Assembly: GCF_022749515.1 (NCBI RefSeq)
Contig: NZ_CP094242.1
Location: forward strand, 124,001 to 188,000
Direction: 5' to 3'
Source: Morococcus cerebrosus
Lineage (GTDB): Bacteria > Pseudomonadota > Gammaproteobacteria > Burkholderiales > Neisseriaceae
DNA length: 64,000 nt
The position numbers and the translations under genes were made by a program. Every line of letters begins with the position of its first letter. Positions within the stretch are counted from its first letter, which is position 1. Below, one piece after another: positions 20,252-31,246 of this stretch. The notes beneath the pieces were generated by a model that did not search any database, was not told the DNA's origin, and worked only from the letters and a program-made list of their open reading frames with translations.

Positions 20252-21202
20252 ATGAACTTTCTGACTGCCGTCAGCCGGCAAATGACCCGATTCACCGCCC
20301 TGATTATCGTCCTTGCCTCTATCGTCGCCTTTATCGAACCCGCTACCTTTTCATGGGTGAAAGGCGACACGCAAGTCGTCGTACTCGGCATCATTATGCT
20401 CGGCATGGGCATGACTCTAGGCAAAGAAGACTATCAAATTTTGGCTAAACGCCCGCTCGATATTTTCATCGGCGCAGTTGCCCAATACACCATTATGCCG
20501 CTGCTCGCCATCGGTATCGCCAAAGCCTTCAACCTTTCGCCCGGATTGACGCTGGGTCTGGTTTTGGTCGGTACTTGCCCGGGCGGGGTTTCGTCCAACA
20601 TCATGAGTTTCCTTGCCAAAGGCGATGTTGCCTTCTCAGTCGGCATGACCACCGTCTCTACCGTCCTCGCCCCCGTTATGACGCCGCTGTGGATGACTTA
20701 CCTCGTGGGACAAACCGTCGAAATGGACGGCTGGGGCATGTTCAAGTTTATGTTGCTCGTTACCCTGTTGCCTGTCGTTATCGGCTCTGCCGCCAATATG
20801 TTGCTGCACAAAAAACACTGGTTTGAAGATGTTCGCGCCATCATGCCCGCCGTTGCCGTTGCCGCCTTTGCCTGCATTGTCGGCGGTGTTGCCGCCGTCC
20901 ACGGCCACCGTTTTGCCGAATCTGCCTTAGTTATGGTGCTCGCCATTGCCGCACACAATATCGGCGGCTACATCCTCGGCTATTACAGCGGCGCGCTAAC
21001 CGGTATGAACACCGCCAAAAAACGTACCATCGCTATCGAAGTCGGCGTACAAAACGCCGGTCTCGCCACGGGTCTGAGCGCCAAATTCTTCCCGGGTAAC
21101 GCCGAATCCGCCGTCGCCACCGCCGTCGCCTGCGTCTGGCACTCCGTATCGGGAACCGTCTTGGGCAACTTATTCGCTTGGTGGGATAGGCGTAAACAAT
21201 AA
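20252..21202 (+). CDS. Bile acid:sodium symporter family protein (ASBT_NM homologue)
   Basis: The protein has 316 residues and about ten helices, in the BASS family to which the crystallised N. meningitidis ASBT_NM belongs. Sodium-site motifs are visible: GTCPGGVSSNIMSFLAKG (about 108-124), TTVSTVLAPVMTP (about 133-145) and EVGVQNAGLATG (about 263-274), with the Glu and Gln that ligate Na+ in ASBT_NM. The bacterial substrate is unclear; organic anions such as pantoate have been considered for this family. AAAGGAGCAAACT precedes ATG. It stands alone as a transcription unit. Confidence 0.9.
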   Translation: MNFLTAVSRQMTRFTALIIVLASIVAFIEPATFSWVKGDTQVVVLGIIMLGMGMTLGKEDYQILAKRPLDIFIGAVAQYTIMPLLAIGIAKAFNLSPGLTLGLVLVGTCPGGVSSNIMSFLAKGDVAFSVGMTTVSTVLAPVMTPLWMTYLVGQTVEMDGWGMFKFMLLVTLLPVVIGSAANMLLHKKHWFEDVRAIMPAVAVAAFACIVGGVAAVHGHRFAESALVMVLAIAAHNIGGYILGYYSGALTGMNTAKKRTIAIEVGVQNAGLATGLSAKFFPGNAESAVATAVACVWHSVSGTVLGNLFAWWDRRKQ

Positions 21203-21237
21203 GCTGCGGTGGTCGATTCAGTTTTCAATAAATAATC

Positions 21238-21296
21238 AAAAGGTCGTCTGAAAAACAGAGTAGGGTTTCCAACTTTGCTTTTCAGACGACCTTTTG
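21238..21296 (+). terminator. Uptake-sequence hairpin terminator
   Basis: AAAAGGTCGTCTGAAAA and its inverse flank a 20-base loop, 36 bases after the symporter stop. Confidence 0.7.
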
Positions 21297-22031
21297 ATTT
21301 TCATATTGCCGTGGATTCAGTCCTTTCAATCTCTATTGGTACGGCCCGATGGTTTGGACACCAGGTTCAAAATTTTCAGCTTAATTAGGGTATTTCCACT
21401 GAACCGGCAATTTTGCTTTTCAGACGACCTTTTTTACTCTTCTCTTTTTAAAAGTGCGAAGCCTTCCACTTTGTTCCTTGGGCGTGCGCCCTGCCAGATT
21501 TTCGTCCAGCCCGGCGGCGCGTCGGTATTTTTAGGCTGCTGCACCAGACGGTAGCGGCAGGCAGCATCGTCGATATGGAGTGTCAAGTCGCTGTATTGCG
21601 CCCAAGCGATACGGGCGCGGTGGTCTTCGTTGGCGATGCTGATACATTCTAGGTCGTCTGAAAGCCGTTGTTTCAGTTCGGGAGAGAGGGCGGCTTCCGT
21701 TTGGAGGACGACGGGCGCGTGGCTTTTGGCGGCGTCGAGCCACGGCAGGAACAGGGTCATCAGCAATGCCCACGCCAGCGTAACGCCTGCCGCCCAGTTG
21801 GTCACTGCCTGTCTGCCGCGGATGTTTTTGCGGGTAATCGCCCACAGCCACAGCGGGGTAAACAGCAGGGCGACCGCCATCGGTATCGGGTCGATGTCAG
21901 GCGTGTAATACGGACTGAAATAGGCGGCGCGTTCGGCGAGTTTGGCAGGCCAGCCGTAGTTCATGGCGAAGAAGCCCGTCCACAGGAAAATGGCGAAAAG
22001 TCCGAACGCCATGACGCCGAACCAGTTGATA

Positions 22032-22932
22032 TAGTCAATTAAAATCAAAATAGGACAGTAACGCATCGTCAAATCGGGCGTAATCAGACAATACGGTTCG
22101 CAGATACCGCTTAATATTCGCCCACACCTTCTCAATCGGGTTGAGCTCAGGTGAATAAGGTGCAAGAGGCAATACCTTATGTCCCAATTTTTCCGCCATT
22201 TCCCGTAAAACACCCATACGGTGAAATCGTGCATTATCTAAAATAATCACCGATTTTTGAGTCAATGCGGGCAGTAGGCATTGCTGAAACCACGCTTCAA
22301 AAAAGACCCCGGTCATCGTATTTTGATAAACCATCGGAGCAATCAGCCGGTTGCCGACTTGTGCGGACACCAGAGATAAGCGTCGGTATCTTTTTCCTCT
22401 TATCTGCGCTTTCACTATTTGCCCTTTCGGGCTGCGGGCATAGGGACGGAACAGGTAGCGGTCAAATCCTGTTTCATCCAAATAAACACGTTGGTAGTCG
22501 GAAAATTCGGCCAGCTGTGTCAAATAATGCGTTACTTTGGCCGGGTCTTGTTCTTTGTAAGTGGTGGTCTTTTTTTGCGCGTCATCCCCATCTGTTTGAG
22601 TGCATAGCAAACGGCGGCTGGCGTACAATCAAAATGTTTGGCGATTTCATGCAGATAGGCATCCGGGTGTTGCCCAACATATTGAGCCAGTTTTTGCCTA
22701 TCCAATTTGACGGCATTTAGACCGGTAACTTGATGTTTTAGGCTGCCTGTTTGTTTTTTAAGGCGAATCCACAGGTAAAGCGTGTTTCTTGACAAGTTAA
22801 ACGTTGCTGCGGTTTGGCTGATATTTTTGCATTGTTCGTAATAGTTTAAAGCTTTGTTTCTTAAGTCCGCAGAGTATGCCATGGTTAGACCTTCAAAGTT
22901 GAGTATTGTACTATTTTATTTTTAATTGACTA
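22032..22932 (-). mobile_element. IS630-family insertion sequence, 901 bp
   Basis: Ends are TAGTCAATTAAAATCAAAA on the left and, read inward, TAGTCAATTAAAAATAAAA on the right, with TA duplicated at 22030-22031 and 22933-22934. TA is the target used by the IS630/Tc1-mariner group. The transposase is in two frames joined by a slippery A7G. The interrupted host frame is restored exactly by removing element plus one TA, so the insertion is clean and probably recent. Confidence 0.92.
22035..22882 (-). CDS. IS630-family transposase, two frames joined by -1 frameshift
   Basis: The first frame (22532-22882, MAYSADLRNKALNYYEQCKN) holds the helix-turn-helix region. The second (from about 22570 to the stop at 22035) holds the DDE domain, with VYLDETGFDRY, ILDNARFHRM and PYSPELNPIEKVW. 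They overlap at seven A followed by G (T7 at 22570-22576 on the + strand). A -1 slip there joins QMGMTRKK to TTTYKEQDPAK, as in related IS630 elements. The C-terminus is encoded by the terminal repeat. Confidence 0.85.
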
Positions 22933-24040
22933 TAAACGCCGCCGCGCCGCGCCGCAGTCCGTCCAGTTGCGCCGCGCCGAGCAGGGCGAGCGGGGGCAGC
23001 AGCCAAACGAGGTTGTCTTGGAGGCGTTGCGGGCTGACGGCAAGAATGCTGAGGACGATGAGGAACCACGAAATGCACAATACGCTCCAGTTTTTTTCGC
23101 GGATGCGGGGGCGGCTTAACGTCCATGCGGCGAGCGGCCACGCGGGCAGGGTAAACCAGAGCAGGTTTTTCAGGTAGTAGAACAGACTGAAGGTCGTCTG
23201 AAAACCACCCAAGCCGCCGAATGCGCCGAGCGAGTGGTGTTGCAGCCAGATGGAAAACAGTTCGGGCTGCGTTCTGGAGAAAATGAGCGGGTAAACCGTC
23301 AGCAGCGGCAGTCCGATGGCGAACGCGCCGACCAGCGTCAGGTAATAGCGTTTGATGCGCCATTTCTCATCGAGCAGCAGGGCGGGTGCTAAAAACATCA
23401 GCGCGGCGGTCATCAGATAGCCCGATGAGAGCGACAGCAACGCCCAGCCGCCGCCCAGCAACAGGGAGGCGGTAATGACGCGGCGTTGCGCCAACGAAAA
23501 GCCGCACAATATCATGCTCGACGCGGCAAAGGCGACGGAAGCGGGGTTGAGGAAGTGCGCGACCGAGAGTAGCCCGATGCTGCCGATCAGAATGAGGACG
23601 ACGCTGCGCCCGTGGTGCCTGCCCAAAAAGTTGAATCCGGCAAAACCGCAGGCGGTCAGCCCGATAATCGTAAAGAAAACGCCCGCAAAACGCGCGGCAT
23701 CATAAGCGTCCGCCGCCCAAGGCGACAACAGGTGTTTGAACGCCGCCGCCACCCATAAATAGACGGGCGGAATCTGAAAATCCGGCTGTCCCAACACATG
23801 GGCAACCAACGGCGTCGCGCCTGCGTCTAAGGCTTCAACGGCGGTAAAGACGGTGGGTTCGGCGGGATTCCACAAGTCGTGCGAAAACACGCCCGGCCAC
23901 AGCCAGGCAAATGCCATCAGCAGCAAGAGCCAGGGTTTTTCATGGGTTTTGGCAGGTTGTCGCGAATCGGGCGAGGTGTAAGTGAGCATAGCTTTGAGGA
24001 TGTTGAACGTATTTTCGTGTAGTTTAGCAAAGATTCGGCG

Positions 24041-24099
24041 GGAGGTCGTCTGAAAGGAGGGATTGGGTTTTTAATCTGGCGAAAATGCATTTTCAGACG
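24041..24099. repeat. Inverted uptake-sequence pair
   Basis: GGAGGTCGTCTGAAAGG and a distant inverse copy ATTTTCAGACGACG flank about 30 bases, between the glycosyltransferase start (23989) and the rpmE terminator. Confidence 0.55.
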
Positions 24100-24111
24100 A
24101 CGTATAAAGCA

Positions 24112-24141
24112 AAAAAGACTGCATAAAATGCAGTCTTTTTA
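24112..24141 (-). terminator. Terminator after rpmE
   Basis: AAAAAGACTGCAT, three bases, ATGCAGTCTTTTT is a strong rho-independent hairpin just beyond the rpmE stop. Confidence 0.85.
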
Positions 24142-24158
24142 TTTCAGTAGAGCGGCGA

Positions 24159-24374
24159 TTAGCGTTTGAACAGGTTGCCGAATTTGTTGTTGAATTTGTC
24201 CACGCGACCGGTGGTGTCGACGATTTTTTGAGTGCCGGTGTAGAACGGGTGGCACAAAGAGCAAACCTCGATGTTGAAGTTGTCTTTTTCCAGCGCGGAT
24301 TTGGTGACGAATTTGTTACCGCAAGAGCAGGTAACGTTGATTTCGTGGTAATTAGGGTGGATACCTTGTTTCAT
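24159..24374 (-). CDS. rpmE: Ribosomal protein bL31
   Basis: The protein has 71 residues ([22 protein letters not shown]), the zinc-binding (C+) type of L31, with Cys at 16, 18, 38 and 41 (CSC and CSLC). It bridges the two ribosomal subunits at the central protuberance. A GAAAGGAAAC ribosome-binding site precedes ATG. It is a single-gene unit with its own terminator. Confidence 0.95.
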   Translation of the reverse strand: MKQGIHPNYHEINVTCSCGNKFVTKSALEKDNFNIEVCSLCHPFYTGTQKIVDTTGRVDKFNNKFGNLFKR

Positions 24375-24638
24375 TTTGTTTCCTTTCGGTTAAGCGGGCA
24401 TAGGGGATGTACCTATGCTTCAGACAAGAGTCGGATTCTCGCTGTTTTTTTCTGTTCCGTCAAGAGGATATTGCCCGAGAGAGGTTGGTCGGCGTTGCTT
24501 TTGTGTTCTTGAAATGATGATTGGGATAATAAGATGCTAAATTATTTATCATATTGTTTATTTTGGTAATTTTTTGAGAATTTTTGCTTTATTCTTGAAC
24601 TTTGTGCAAAATAGGGGTCTGATGACAATATATTTGAA

Positions 24639-25172
24639 ATGAGGAACCGTATAGGGATGAAGGCAAGAGTAAATGGTTTGATTCTGCGAGTAATCGGCGG
24701 TTTACTGCCGCCGTCTTATTGCAGCGTTTTGGGTACGCCTGCTAAAAAAGTCCGTGGTTTTTTGGCAAAGAGAGTGTCGCCTCATATCGGTACAAACGTT
24801 AATATTGAAAAAGGTGCGTATGTCATGCCGGATACGGTGATCGGCGATAACTCGGGGGTCGGTGTCAATTGCGAAATATGCTACGGTCTGACGATAGGAA
24901 ATAATGTTATGATGGGGCCGGAATGTTTGTTTTATTCCAATAATCACAAGTTTAATCGTGAGACTTTGAAATATGAGGGCTATACGGAAATCAATCCGAT
25001 TGTGATTGAGGATGATGTTTGGATCGGACGGCGCGCGATTATTATGGGCGGCGTCCGGGTAGGTAAAGGAGCAGTCATCGGCGCAGGGGCTGTGGTAACC
25101 AAAGATGTGCCGCCATATTGCGTCGCCGCTGGGAATCCTGCGGTCATCAAGAAGAACCTGTTAGAAGATTAA
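24639..25172 (+). CDS. Hexapeptide-repeat acyltransferase (LbH/WbbJ-like)
   Basis: The protein is up to 177 residues. From about residue 55 it shows left-handed beta-helix hexapeptide repeats (IGDNSGVGVNCEI, IGNNVMMGPECLF, IEDDVWIGRRAIIMGGVRVG, GKGAVIGAGAVVTKDVPPYC), ending with the AGNPAVIKK motif of CysE/LacA/WbbJ-type O-acetyltransferases that use acetyl-CoA. The catalytic His is probably in YSNNHKF. A start at 24657 (MKARVNGL) is also possible. An orphan gene with AT-rich upstream DNA and a Correia element downstream. Likely target is a surface or cell-wall sugar, but the substrate is unknown. Confidence 0.8.
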   Translation: MRNRIGMKARVNGLILRVIGGLLPPSYCSVLGTPAKKVRGFLAKRVSPHIGTNVNIEKGAYVMPDTVIGDNSGVGVNCEICYGLTIGNNVMMGPECLFYSNNHKFNRETLKYEGYTEINPIVIEDDVWIGRRAIIMGGVRVGKGAVIGAGAVVTKDVPPYCVAAGNPAVIKKNLLED

Positions 25173-25200
25173 AGTACACACATCACGGTTTCCAATCAAA

Positions 25201-25357
25201 TATAGTGGATTAAATTTAAACCAGTACGGCGTTGCCTCGCCTTAGCTCAAAGAGAACGATTCTCTAAGGTGCTTAAGCACCAAGTAAATCGGTTCCGTAC
25301 TATCTGTACTGTCTGCGGCTTCGTCGCCTTGTCCTGATTTAAATTTAATCCACTATA
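25201..25357. repeat. Correia element, full form (157 bp)
   Basis: Terminal repeats TATAGTGGATTAAATTTAAA and the inverse ending TTTAATCCACTATA. It contains the internal block CTCAAAGAGAACGATTCTC that the short copy at 13086 lacks. Such elements can carry promoters and IHF sites. It lies between the acyltransferase gene and the cysS terminator. Confidence 0.93.
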
Positions 25358-25360
25358 TAT

Positions 25361-25398
25361 AGAGGTCGTCTGAAAATGTTTTCAGACGACCTTTTTTC
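25361..25398 (-). terminator. Uptake-sequence hairpin terminator after cysS
   Basis: AGAGGTCGTCTGAAAA and its inverse are almost without loop, directly beyond the cysS stop. Confidence 0.75.
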
Positions 25399-25411
25399 GT
25401 ATCAAAGCAAA

Positions 25412-26833
25412 TTAACCGCGCCGCCAAGTCGTGCCGCTGGCGTTGTCTTCCAGAATGATTTTGTGTTCGTTCAGAAGGTCGCGGATGCGGTCGGACTCCG
25501 CCCAGTTTTTATCCGCGCGCGCCTGTTTGCGCTGGGCGATTAAGTCTTCGATTTCTTCGTTGGAGAGGCCGTCTGAAACCGCACCGCCTTGCAGGAACTC
25601 GGTCGGATCGCGTTGCAGCAGGCCGATGATGCCACCCAAGGCTTTCAGGCAGCCGGCGAGGTGTACATCATTGGTTTTGTTCACTTCGCCTGCCAGTTCA
25701 AACAACACGGCAACGGCTTCGACCGTACCGAAATCGTCGTTCATGGCGGCGTAGAAGCGGCGGGTGTAGTCATTGGCGTTTTCGGACAATTCGAACGCGG
25801 CGGCAGGGGTGTTTTTCAAGGTGGTGTACAGGCGTGTCAGTGCGCCTTTTGCGTCGTCTAAATGCGCGTCGGAGTAGTTCAGCGGGCTGCGGTAGTGGGC
25901 GCGCAGGATAAAGAAGCGCACGACTTCCGGGTCGTATTGTTTCAACACTTCGCGGATGGTGAAGAAGTTGCCCAGCGATTTGGACATTTTTTCGCCGTCC
26001 ACACGGATAAAGCCGTTGTGTAGCCAGTATTTGACGTGGCTGGCAATGCTTTGCCCGTGGTGAGTTTGCGCGTGGTCATGGCCGCAGGTATGCCCTGTCG
26101 CGCCGACACTTTGGGCAATTTCGTTTTCGTGGTGCGGGAACTGCAAATCCGCGCCGCCGCCGTGAATATCGAAAGTATCGCCGAACAGGTCTTCGCTCAT
26201 GGCGGAGCATTCGATGTGCCAACCCGGACGACCGTTGCCCCACGGGCTTTCCCATGCCGGCTCGCCTGCTTTCGCCGCTTTCCATAAGACAAAATCAAGA
26301 GGATCACGTTTAAAACCGTCCACTTCCACGCGCTCGCCTGCGCGCAGGTCGTCCAACGATTTACCTGATAATTGTCCGTAAGCGGCAAACTCGCGCACGG
26401 CGTAGTAAACGTCGCCGTTTGCGGCAGGGTATGCCTTGCCGTTTTGAATCAGGGTTTCAATCATCGCAATCATTTGCGGAATGTTTTCCGTCGCCTTCGG
26501 CTCGATGTCGGGACGCAATACGCCCAAAGCATCGGCATCTTCGTGCATAGCCTGAATGAAGCGCGCGGTCAGTTCGCCGATGGTTTCGCCGTTTTCAGCC
26601 GCACGAGCGATGATTTTGTCGTCGATGTCGGTGATGTTGCGCACATAAGTGAGCGGATAGCCGCACTCGCGCAGCCAGCGGGCAATCATGTCGAACACGA
26701 CCATCACGCGGGCGTGACCCAAGTGGCAATAGTCGTAAACGGTCATGCCGCAAACGTACATACGCACGTTTTTAGAGTCGATGGGGGTGAAGGGTTCTTT
26801 TTGTCGGGTAAGGGTGTTGTAGATGGTTAGCAT
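25412..26833 (-). CDS. cysS: Cysteinyl-tRNA synthetase
   Basis: The protein has 473 residues. Class I motifs are CHLGHAR (HIGH) and [11 protein letters not shown] (KMSKS). Zinc ligands include Cys in [10 protein letters not shown] and the Cys/His of WHIECSAM and HHENE. The enzyme charges tRNA-Cys. Its ATG lies only 13 bases beyond the stop of the restriction endonuclease gene on the same strand, so its native promoter is displaced or lies inside that gene. Confidence 0.97.
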   Translation of the reverse strand: MLTIYNTLTRQKEPFTPIDSKNVRMYVCGMTVYDYCHLGHARVMVVFDMIARWLRECGYPLTYVRNITDIDDKIIARAAENGETIGELTARFIQAMHEDADALGVLRPDIEPKATENIPQMIAMIETLIQNGKAYPAANGDVYYAVREFAAYGQLSGKSLDDLRAGERVEVDGFKRDPLDFVLWKAAKAGEPAWESPWGNGRPGWHIECSAMSEDLFGDTFDIHGGGADLQFPHHENEIAQSVGATGHTCGHDHAQTHHGQSIASHVKYWLHNGFIRVDGEKMSKSLGNFFTIREVLKQYDPEVVRFFILRAHYRSPLNYSDAHLDDAKGALTRLYTTLKNTPAAAFELSENANDYTRRFYAAMNDDFGTVEAVAVLFELAGEVNKTNDVHLAGCLKALGGIIGLLQRDPTEFLQGGAVSDGLSNEEIEDLIAQRKQARADKNWAESDRIRDLLNEHKIILEDNASGTTWRRG

Positions 26834-26846
26834 GGTTTCAATAAAT

Positions 26847-27749
26847 TTATCTGCAATGAAGAATTTCTCTAATTTTTTTGTCTAGAACTTCGCCACTGGG
26901 GAGATTTGATCCAGTGATAAATCTAGTGGCGAAATCATCTAATTTAAATTTCAGCGTGCGTTTTTGTATTAATTCCCTTTGCTGACCAGATGGAACTGAA
27001 ATTCCGAGGTCGTAAGTATGTACAGTTATGACATCATTTGCATCTTGGTCAGTTTTGGGAATATCTGAGCCTATAATTTCTTCAAATTTTTGATAAACAG
27101 CCTCAGGAACTATGAAATATAGTCCATGAGTTACTAACTTAGAGCGTGAATATACTAGACTCTTCCGAATAATTTGAGGTATCAATCGTTTATGAACATT
27201 TGCCCAGTTCAAACCATGGGCTGAGGCTGGAATAAAAGCTTCTTTATTACGTGCTGCATACCATGCATCTCTATAGTTACCTGTAATATCAATACTTTGA
27301 ACTTCAATCCCCACATAACCTCGAAGTTCACCATCTTCAATATGTGCAAGAACCCAGTCCATACTCATTTTGCTAAGTTTAACTTCTTTTCCTGAGTTTA
27401 GACCTAATGCGACGATACAATTTAAAGTTTCCATTCTTGATTGTGTCGAATAAGTAATATATTCATCGAATAGGAAGAAGGGGATATTTCCAAATACTTC
27501 GTTACCTACGCGTTGGATGCTTGAATATTTATTTGCATATAGTCTGTTTGGACAAATAATTACATCATGTCCCGTATTTGATACAGAACAAGTTCCATAA
27601 CAAATAGTATTGTCATGATTGTATTTGATACATGCTTTACCAATAAAAGGGCAGGCTGATAAATCCCAAAACTTACGTGCTAAAGGTGATGTATCTGTTG
27701 GACTATATCCAAATATTTCTATTAGTGATCGTGTTGATTTTTTAGCCAT
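26847..27749 (-). CDS. NotI-family type II restriction endonuclease
   Basis: The protein has 300 residues. Near the N-terminus the cysteines of [24 protein letters not shown] and IICPNRLY match the conserved CPF and metal-binding Cys cluster of the NotI family, in which an iron-binding fold precedes the nuclease core. A possible core lies in VEVQSID-like [16 protein letters not shown] (about 150-165, E-x-Q around an acidic strand). It follows the methyltransferase with a 2-base gap and has no separate ribosome-binding site, so it is probably translated by coupling. The gene is much more AT-rich than its neighbours. Recognition sequence unknown; family membership does not prove GCGGCCGC. Confidence 0.75.
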   Translation of the reverse strand: MAKKSTRSLIEIFGYSPTDTSPLARKFWDLSACPFIGKACIKYNHDNTICYGTCSVSNTGHDVIICPNRLYANKYSSIQRVGNEVFGNIPFFLFDEYITYSTQSRMETLNCIVALGLNSGKEVKLSKMSMDWVLAHIEDGELRGYVGIEVQSIDITGNYRDAWYAARNKEAFIPASAHGLNWANVHKRLIPQIIRKSLVYSRSKLVTHGLYFIVPEAVYQKFEEIIGSDIPKTDQDANDVITVHTYDLGISVPSGQQRELIQKRTLKFKLDDFATRFITGSNLPSGEVLDKKIREILHCR

Positions 27750-27751
27750 AT

Positions 27752-28909
27752 TTATGATATTAGTTTTTTGATAGTTTCCCCTATAGCTTTTGCCATTAGA
27801 GGAGGAACAGCATTCCCAACCTGTTCAAATTGTTCTGTTAAATTTCCTGTAAAAATGTAGTTATCAGGAAAGCTTTGGATGCGAGCAGCCTCTCTCACTG
27901 ATAATGCACGATCTTGTGTTGGATGAAAGAAGCTTCCCCAATGGGGGTCGCATTTGGTAAGGATAGTTGAGCACATTTCTTGAGGGTGGAGGCGCCCATA
28001 ACGTTTTGTATGGTCACTTCGACGAGCTTTCTTTAATCCTTCAGGTAATAATTCAAAAGGAATATCTCTCCAGCTCCCTCCTTGAGGTATATGCTTTAAT
28101 CTTTCTAAATTCAGTTTTCCTAATTTTCCGCAGCTATGATTATAAATTTTGCTAGATCTTTCTCTTAGAATTTGTTGATATTCAGAAAGAGGGGCTGTGG
28201 GATATGCAATATTATCTAGACTTTCTCCTAAAGCCAATATCGGTAAGTCGGAAATAGCATCCCAAACAGTCGTTGCTTTTTTTAACTCTTGTGCAAAGAG
28301 TGGGGGTATTTTGATACAGAGTTCATTTGCTCCTGCAAAGTTAGTCACAGCTGTAGCAAAATGGCTTGGCTCAGGGAATTCAACTTTATGGTTATCTCTT
28401 AGGGCGATAAATATGGTACGGAATCTTGTTTGGGGAATTCCATAATGGCCTGCAAAAAGAATACGATGATCTACAGAATATCCCATTTGTTTTAGTTCAG
28501 AATAAATAGCTTCTATAACTGTGCCTTTCCCTAAAGAAACAATACCTGGTACGTTTTCAATTAGAATAGCTCTAGGTTGTAGAATTTTAGCTATTCGGAG
28601 ATATTCTTTAAATAGATGATTTCTGTGATCATCTAGTGACCGAATTGGTGCATTAATAGAGAATCCTTGACAGGGAGGCCCACCTGCTAATAAGTCTAAT
28701 TCACCAGTTTTTAAGTTAGTTAAATTTAAAATATCGTATTCTGATAACTTTCTGATATCACTAGTAATTATTTTAGAATCAGGATGATTCTTTGCAAAAG
28801 TTTGTGCATAGATTGGATGTATGTCAGAGCCTAGTACGGAATGAAACCCGGCCATATTTAATCCGCATGACAAACCTCCCGCACCAGAAAAAAAGTCAAC
28901 TAATTTCAT
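27752..28909 (-). CDS. DNA cytosine-5 methyltransferase
   Basis: The protein has 385 residues. C5-methyltransferase motifs appear in order: I (DFFSGAGGLSCGLNMAGF), IV with catalytic Cys (GGPPCQGFS, about 79-87), VI (ENVPG), VIII (QTRFRTIFIAL), a variable target-recognition region, and X (EQVGNAVPPLMAKA). It protects host DNA from the partner nuclease encoded 2 bases downstream. Low GC and codon use unlike the flanking obg and cysS point to horizontal acquisition. The SAM motif I at the extreme N-terminus fixes the start. Confidence 0.93.
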   Translation of the reverse strand: MKLVDFFSGAGGLSCGLNMAGFHSVLGSDIHPIYAQTFAKNHPDSKIITSDIRKLSEYDILNLTNLKTGELDLLAGGPPCQGFSINAPIRSLDDHRNHLFKEYLRIAKILQPRAILIENVPGIVSLGKGTVIEAIYSELKQMGYSVDHRILFAGHYGIPQTRFRTIFIALRDNHKVEFPEPSHFATAVTNFAGANELCIKIPPLFAQELKKATTVWDAISDLPILALGESLDNIAYPTAPLSEYQQILRERSSKIYNHSCGKLGKLNLERLKHIPQGGSWRDIPFELLPEGLKKARRSDHTKRYGRLHPQEMCSTILTKCDPHWGSFFHPTQDRALSVREAARIQSFPDNYIFTGNLTEQFEQVGNAVPPLMAKAIGETIKKLIS

Positions 28910-28998
28910 TTATATATCTATTAATTATGGGGTCTTCTACTTGATTCATCAGTAGTATTAGGGTTTTTAGAGGGCTTAAAAAGACCATCTGAAATTTC

Positions 28999-30228
<1,230 letters not shown>

Positions 30229-30298
30229 TTATAAGGGATATGGGGGATGTGCGCCCGTTTCTCTGTCCCGCTTGTTTTTTTGCCTGATGTTTTGTGAA

Positions 30299-30346
30299 AA
30301 CAGCCGTCCTGAAATCGCGGTTTCGGACGGCTGTTTGCTTTTTTGG
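30299..30346 (-). terminator. Terminator after the dsbA-type gene
   Basis: ACAGCCGTCC and GGACGGCTGT form a hairpin immediately beyond the stop at 30349. It is not built from uptake sequences. Confidence 0.7.
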
Positions 30347-30348
30347 GA

Positions 30349-31047
30349 TTATTTGGCAGTTTTTTGTTCTTCGCGTACTCTGTCTGCAAGCAGGTCTATG
30401 GTTTTCATACCTGATTCCCAGTCGGCAAATTCGACTTTGTATTTGCCGCCGACAATGACGGTAGGCGTGCCGTCAATTTTGTAGGTGTTGGTCAGCTCTG
30501 CCATTTTGTCTGCGCGGGTTTGGCTTTCGGGGGATTCGTAGGCGGCGAGGACTTTTTTACCGTCAAAAGCGGTTTGCTCGGCCAACCATTTTTTGAGGGT
30601 TTCAGGGTCTTGCAGTTTGACTTTCTGATTAACCATAGCATCAAAGATATGGCTGTTTGCAATGTCTTTGGTGTCTGCGACCGCCATATCGACGGCGGCA
30701 GCAAGGCGCGCCAACGGTTTCATCTCATCGCCCCAAACAACGTGTTCAGTACGAAGGTAGGTGTCGTCTTTGAAGGTTTTGACGTGTTTGCTCAAAACGG
30801 GTTCGAGGTGGGCGCAGTGTGGACAGAAGTAGCCGAAAAATTCGAGGACTTCGACTTTACCTGCCTGCTGTTGGGGAATAGGCGTGCTGAGTGTGGTGTA
30901 GTTAAGCCCCTCAACTAAAGCGACAGGCGCAGCGGAGGCTGCTGAAGCCGCAGGCGCACTGTCGGCGGGGACGCTGGTTTGGACTTTGTTGTCGCAGGCG
31001 GTCAGGGCCAGCAGAGCGGCGGTAAGCATCAAGGCTTTGAGTTTCAT
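30349..31047 (-). CDS. dsbA: Lipoprotein thiol:disulfide oxidoreductase, DsbA type
   Basis: The protein has 232 residues. Lipobox LLALTAC (Cys18) anchors it to a membrane. A Ser/Ala/Pro-rich linker (about 22-42) leads to a thioredoxin fold with active site C75-P-H-C78 in FFGYFCPHC and cis-proline loop GTPTVIVGG. Neisseria carry lipid-anchored DsbA proteins that introduce disulfides into pili and other exported proteins. A single gene, divergent from murJ. Confidence 0.92.
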   Translation of the reverse strand: MKLKALMLTAALLALTACDNKVQTSVPADSAPAASAASAAPVALVEGLNYTTLSTPIPQQQAGKVEVLEFFGYFCPHCAHLEPVLSKHVKTFKDDTYLRTEHVVWGDEMKPLARLAAAVDMAVADTKDIANSHIFDAMVNQKVKLQDPETLKKWLAEQTAFDGKKVLAAYESPESQTRADKMAELTNTYKIDGTPTVIVGGKYKVEFADWESGMKTIDLLADRVREEQKTAK

Positions 31048-31156
31048 GTTTACTCCGTGATAGTTTGGTTAAATGGGAGATTTTATTGCATTTTGGCGGT
31101 TTGATATATGGTTTGATGCGAAAAAGACAGTTTCATGTAGGGAAATGATGGTGTTG

Positions 31157-31222
31157 AAAGAGGTCGTCTGAAAAAGTGTTCTGTTCGATTCTGTCGTACA
31201 ATACGCGCTTTCAGACGACATC
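31157..31222. repeat. Uptake-sequence pair in the dsbA-murJ divergent promoter region
   Basis: GAGGTCGTCTGAAAAAG and its distant inverse CTTTCAGACGAC flank about 35 bases containing a TACAAT that could be a -10 for murJ. Neither gene ends here. Confidence 0.45.
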
Positions 31223-31246
31223 TGGACTTTTGAAGGAATAAAACGG

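Larger units (their letters stand above)
21434..23989 (-). pseudogene. ArnT-like membrane glycosyltransferase split by an IS630-family element
   Basis: The 5' part (22933-23989) begins MLTYTSPDSRQPAKTHEKPW and has the N-terminal helices and SHDLWNPAEPTVFTAVEAL, whose acidic/Asp loop is typical of GT39/GT83-type enzymes using polyprenyl-linked sugars. The 3' part (21434-22031) continues with membrane helices (WFGVMAFGLFAIFLWTGFF) and a C-terminal periplasmic domain. Removing the insertion and one TA restores a single frame (AAFINWFGVM) of 1653 bases, 550 residues. As it stands the first fragment ends a few residues into the element and the second has no proper start, so the enzyme is inactive unless the element excises. 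Target glycan unknown. Confidence 0.88.
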
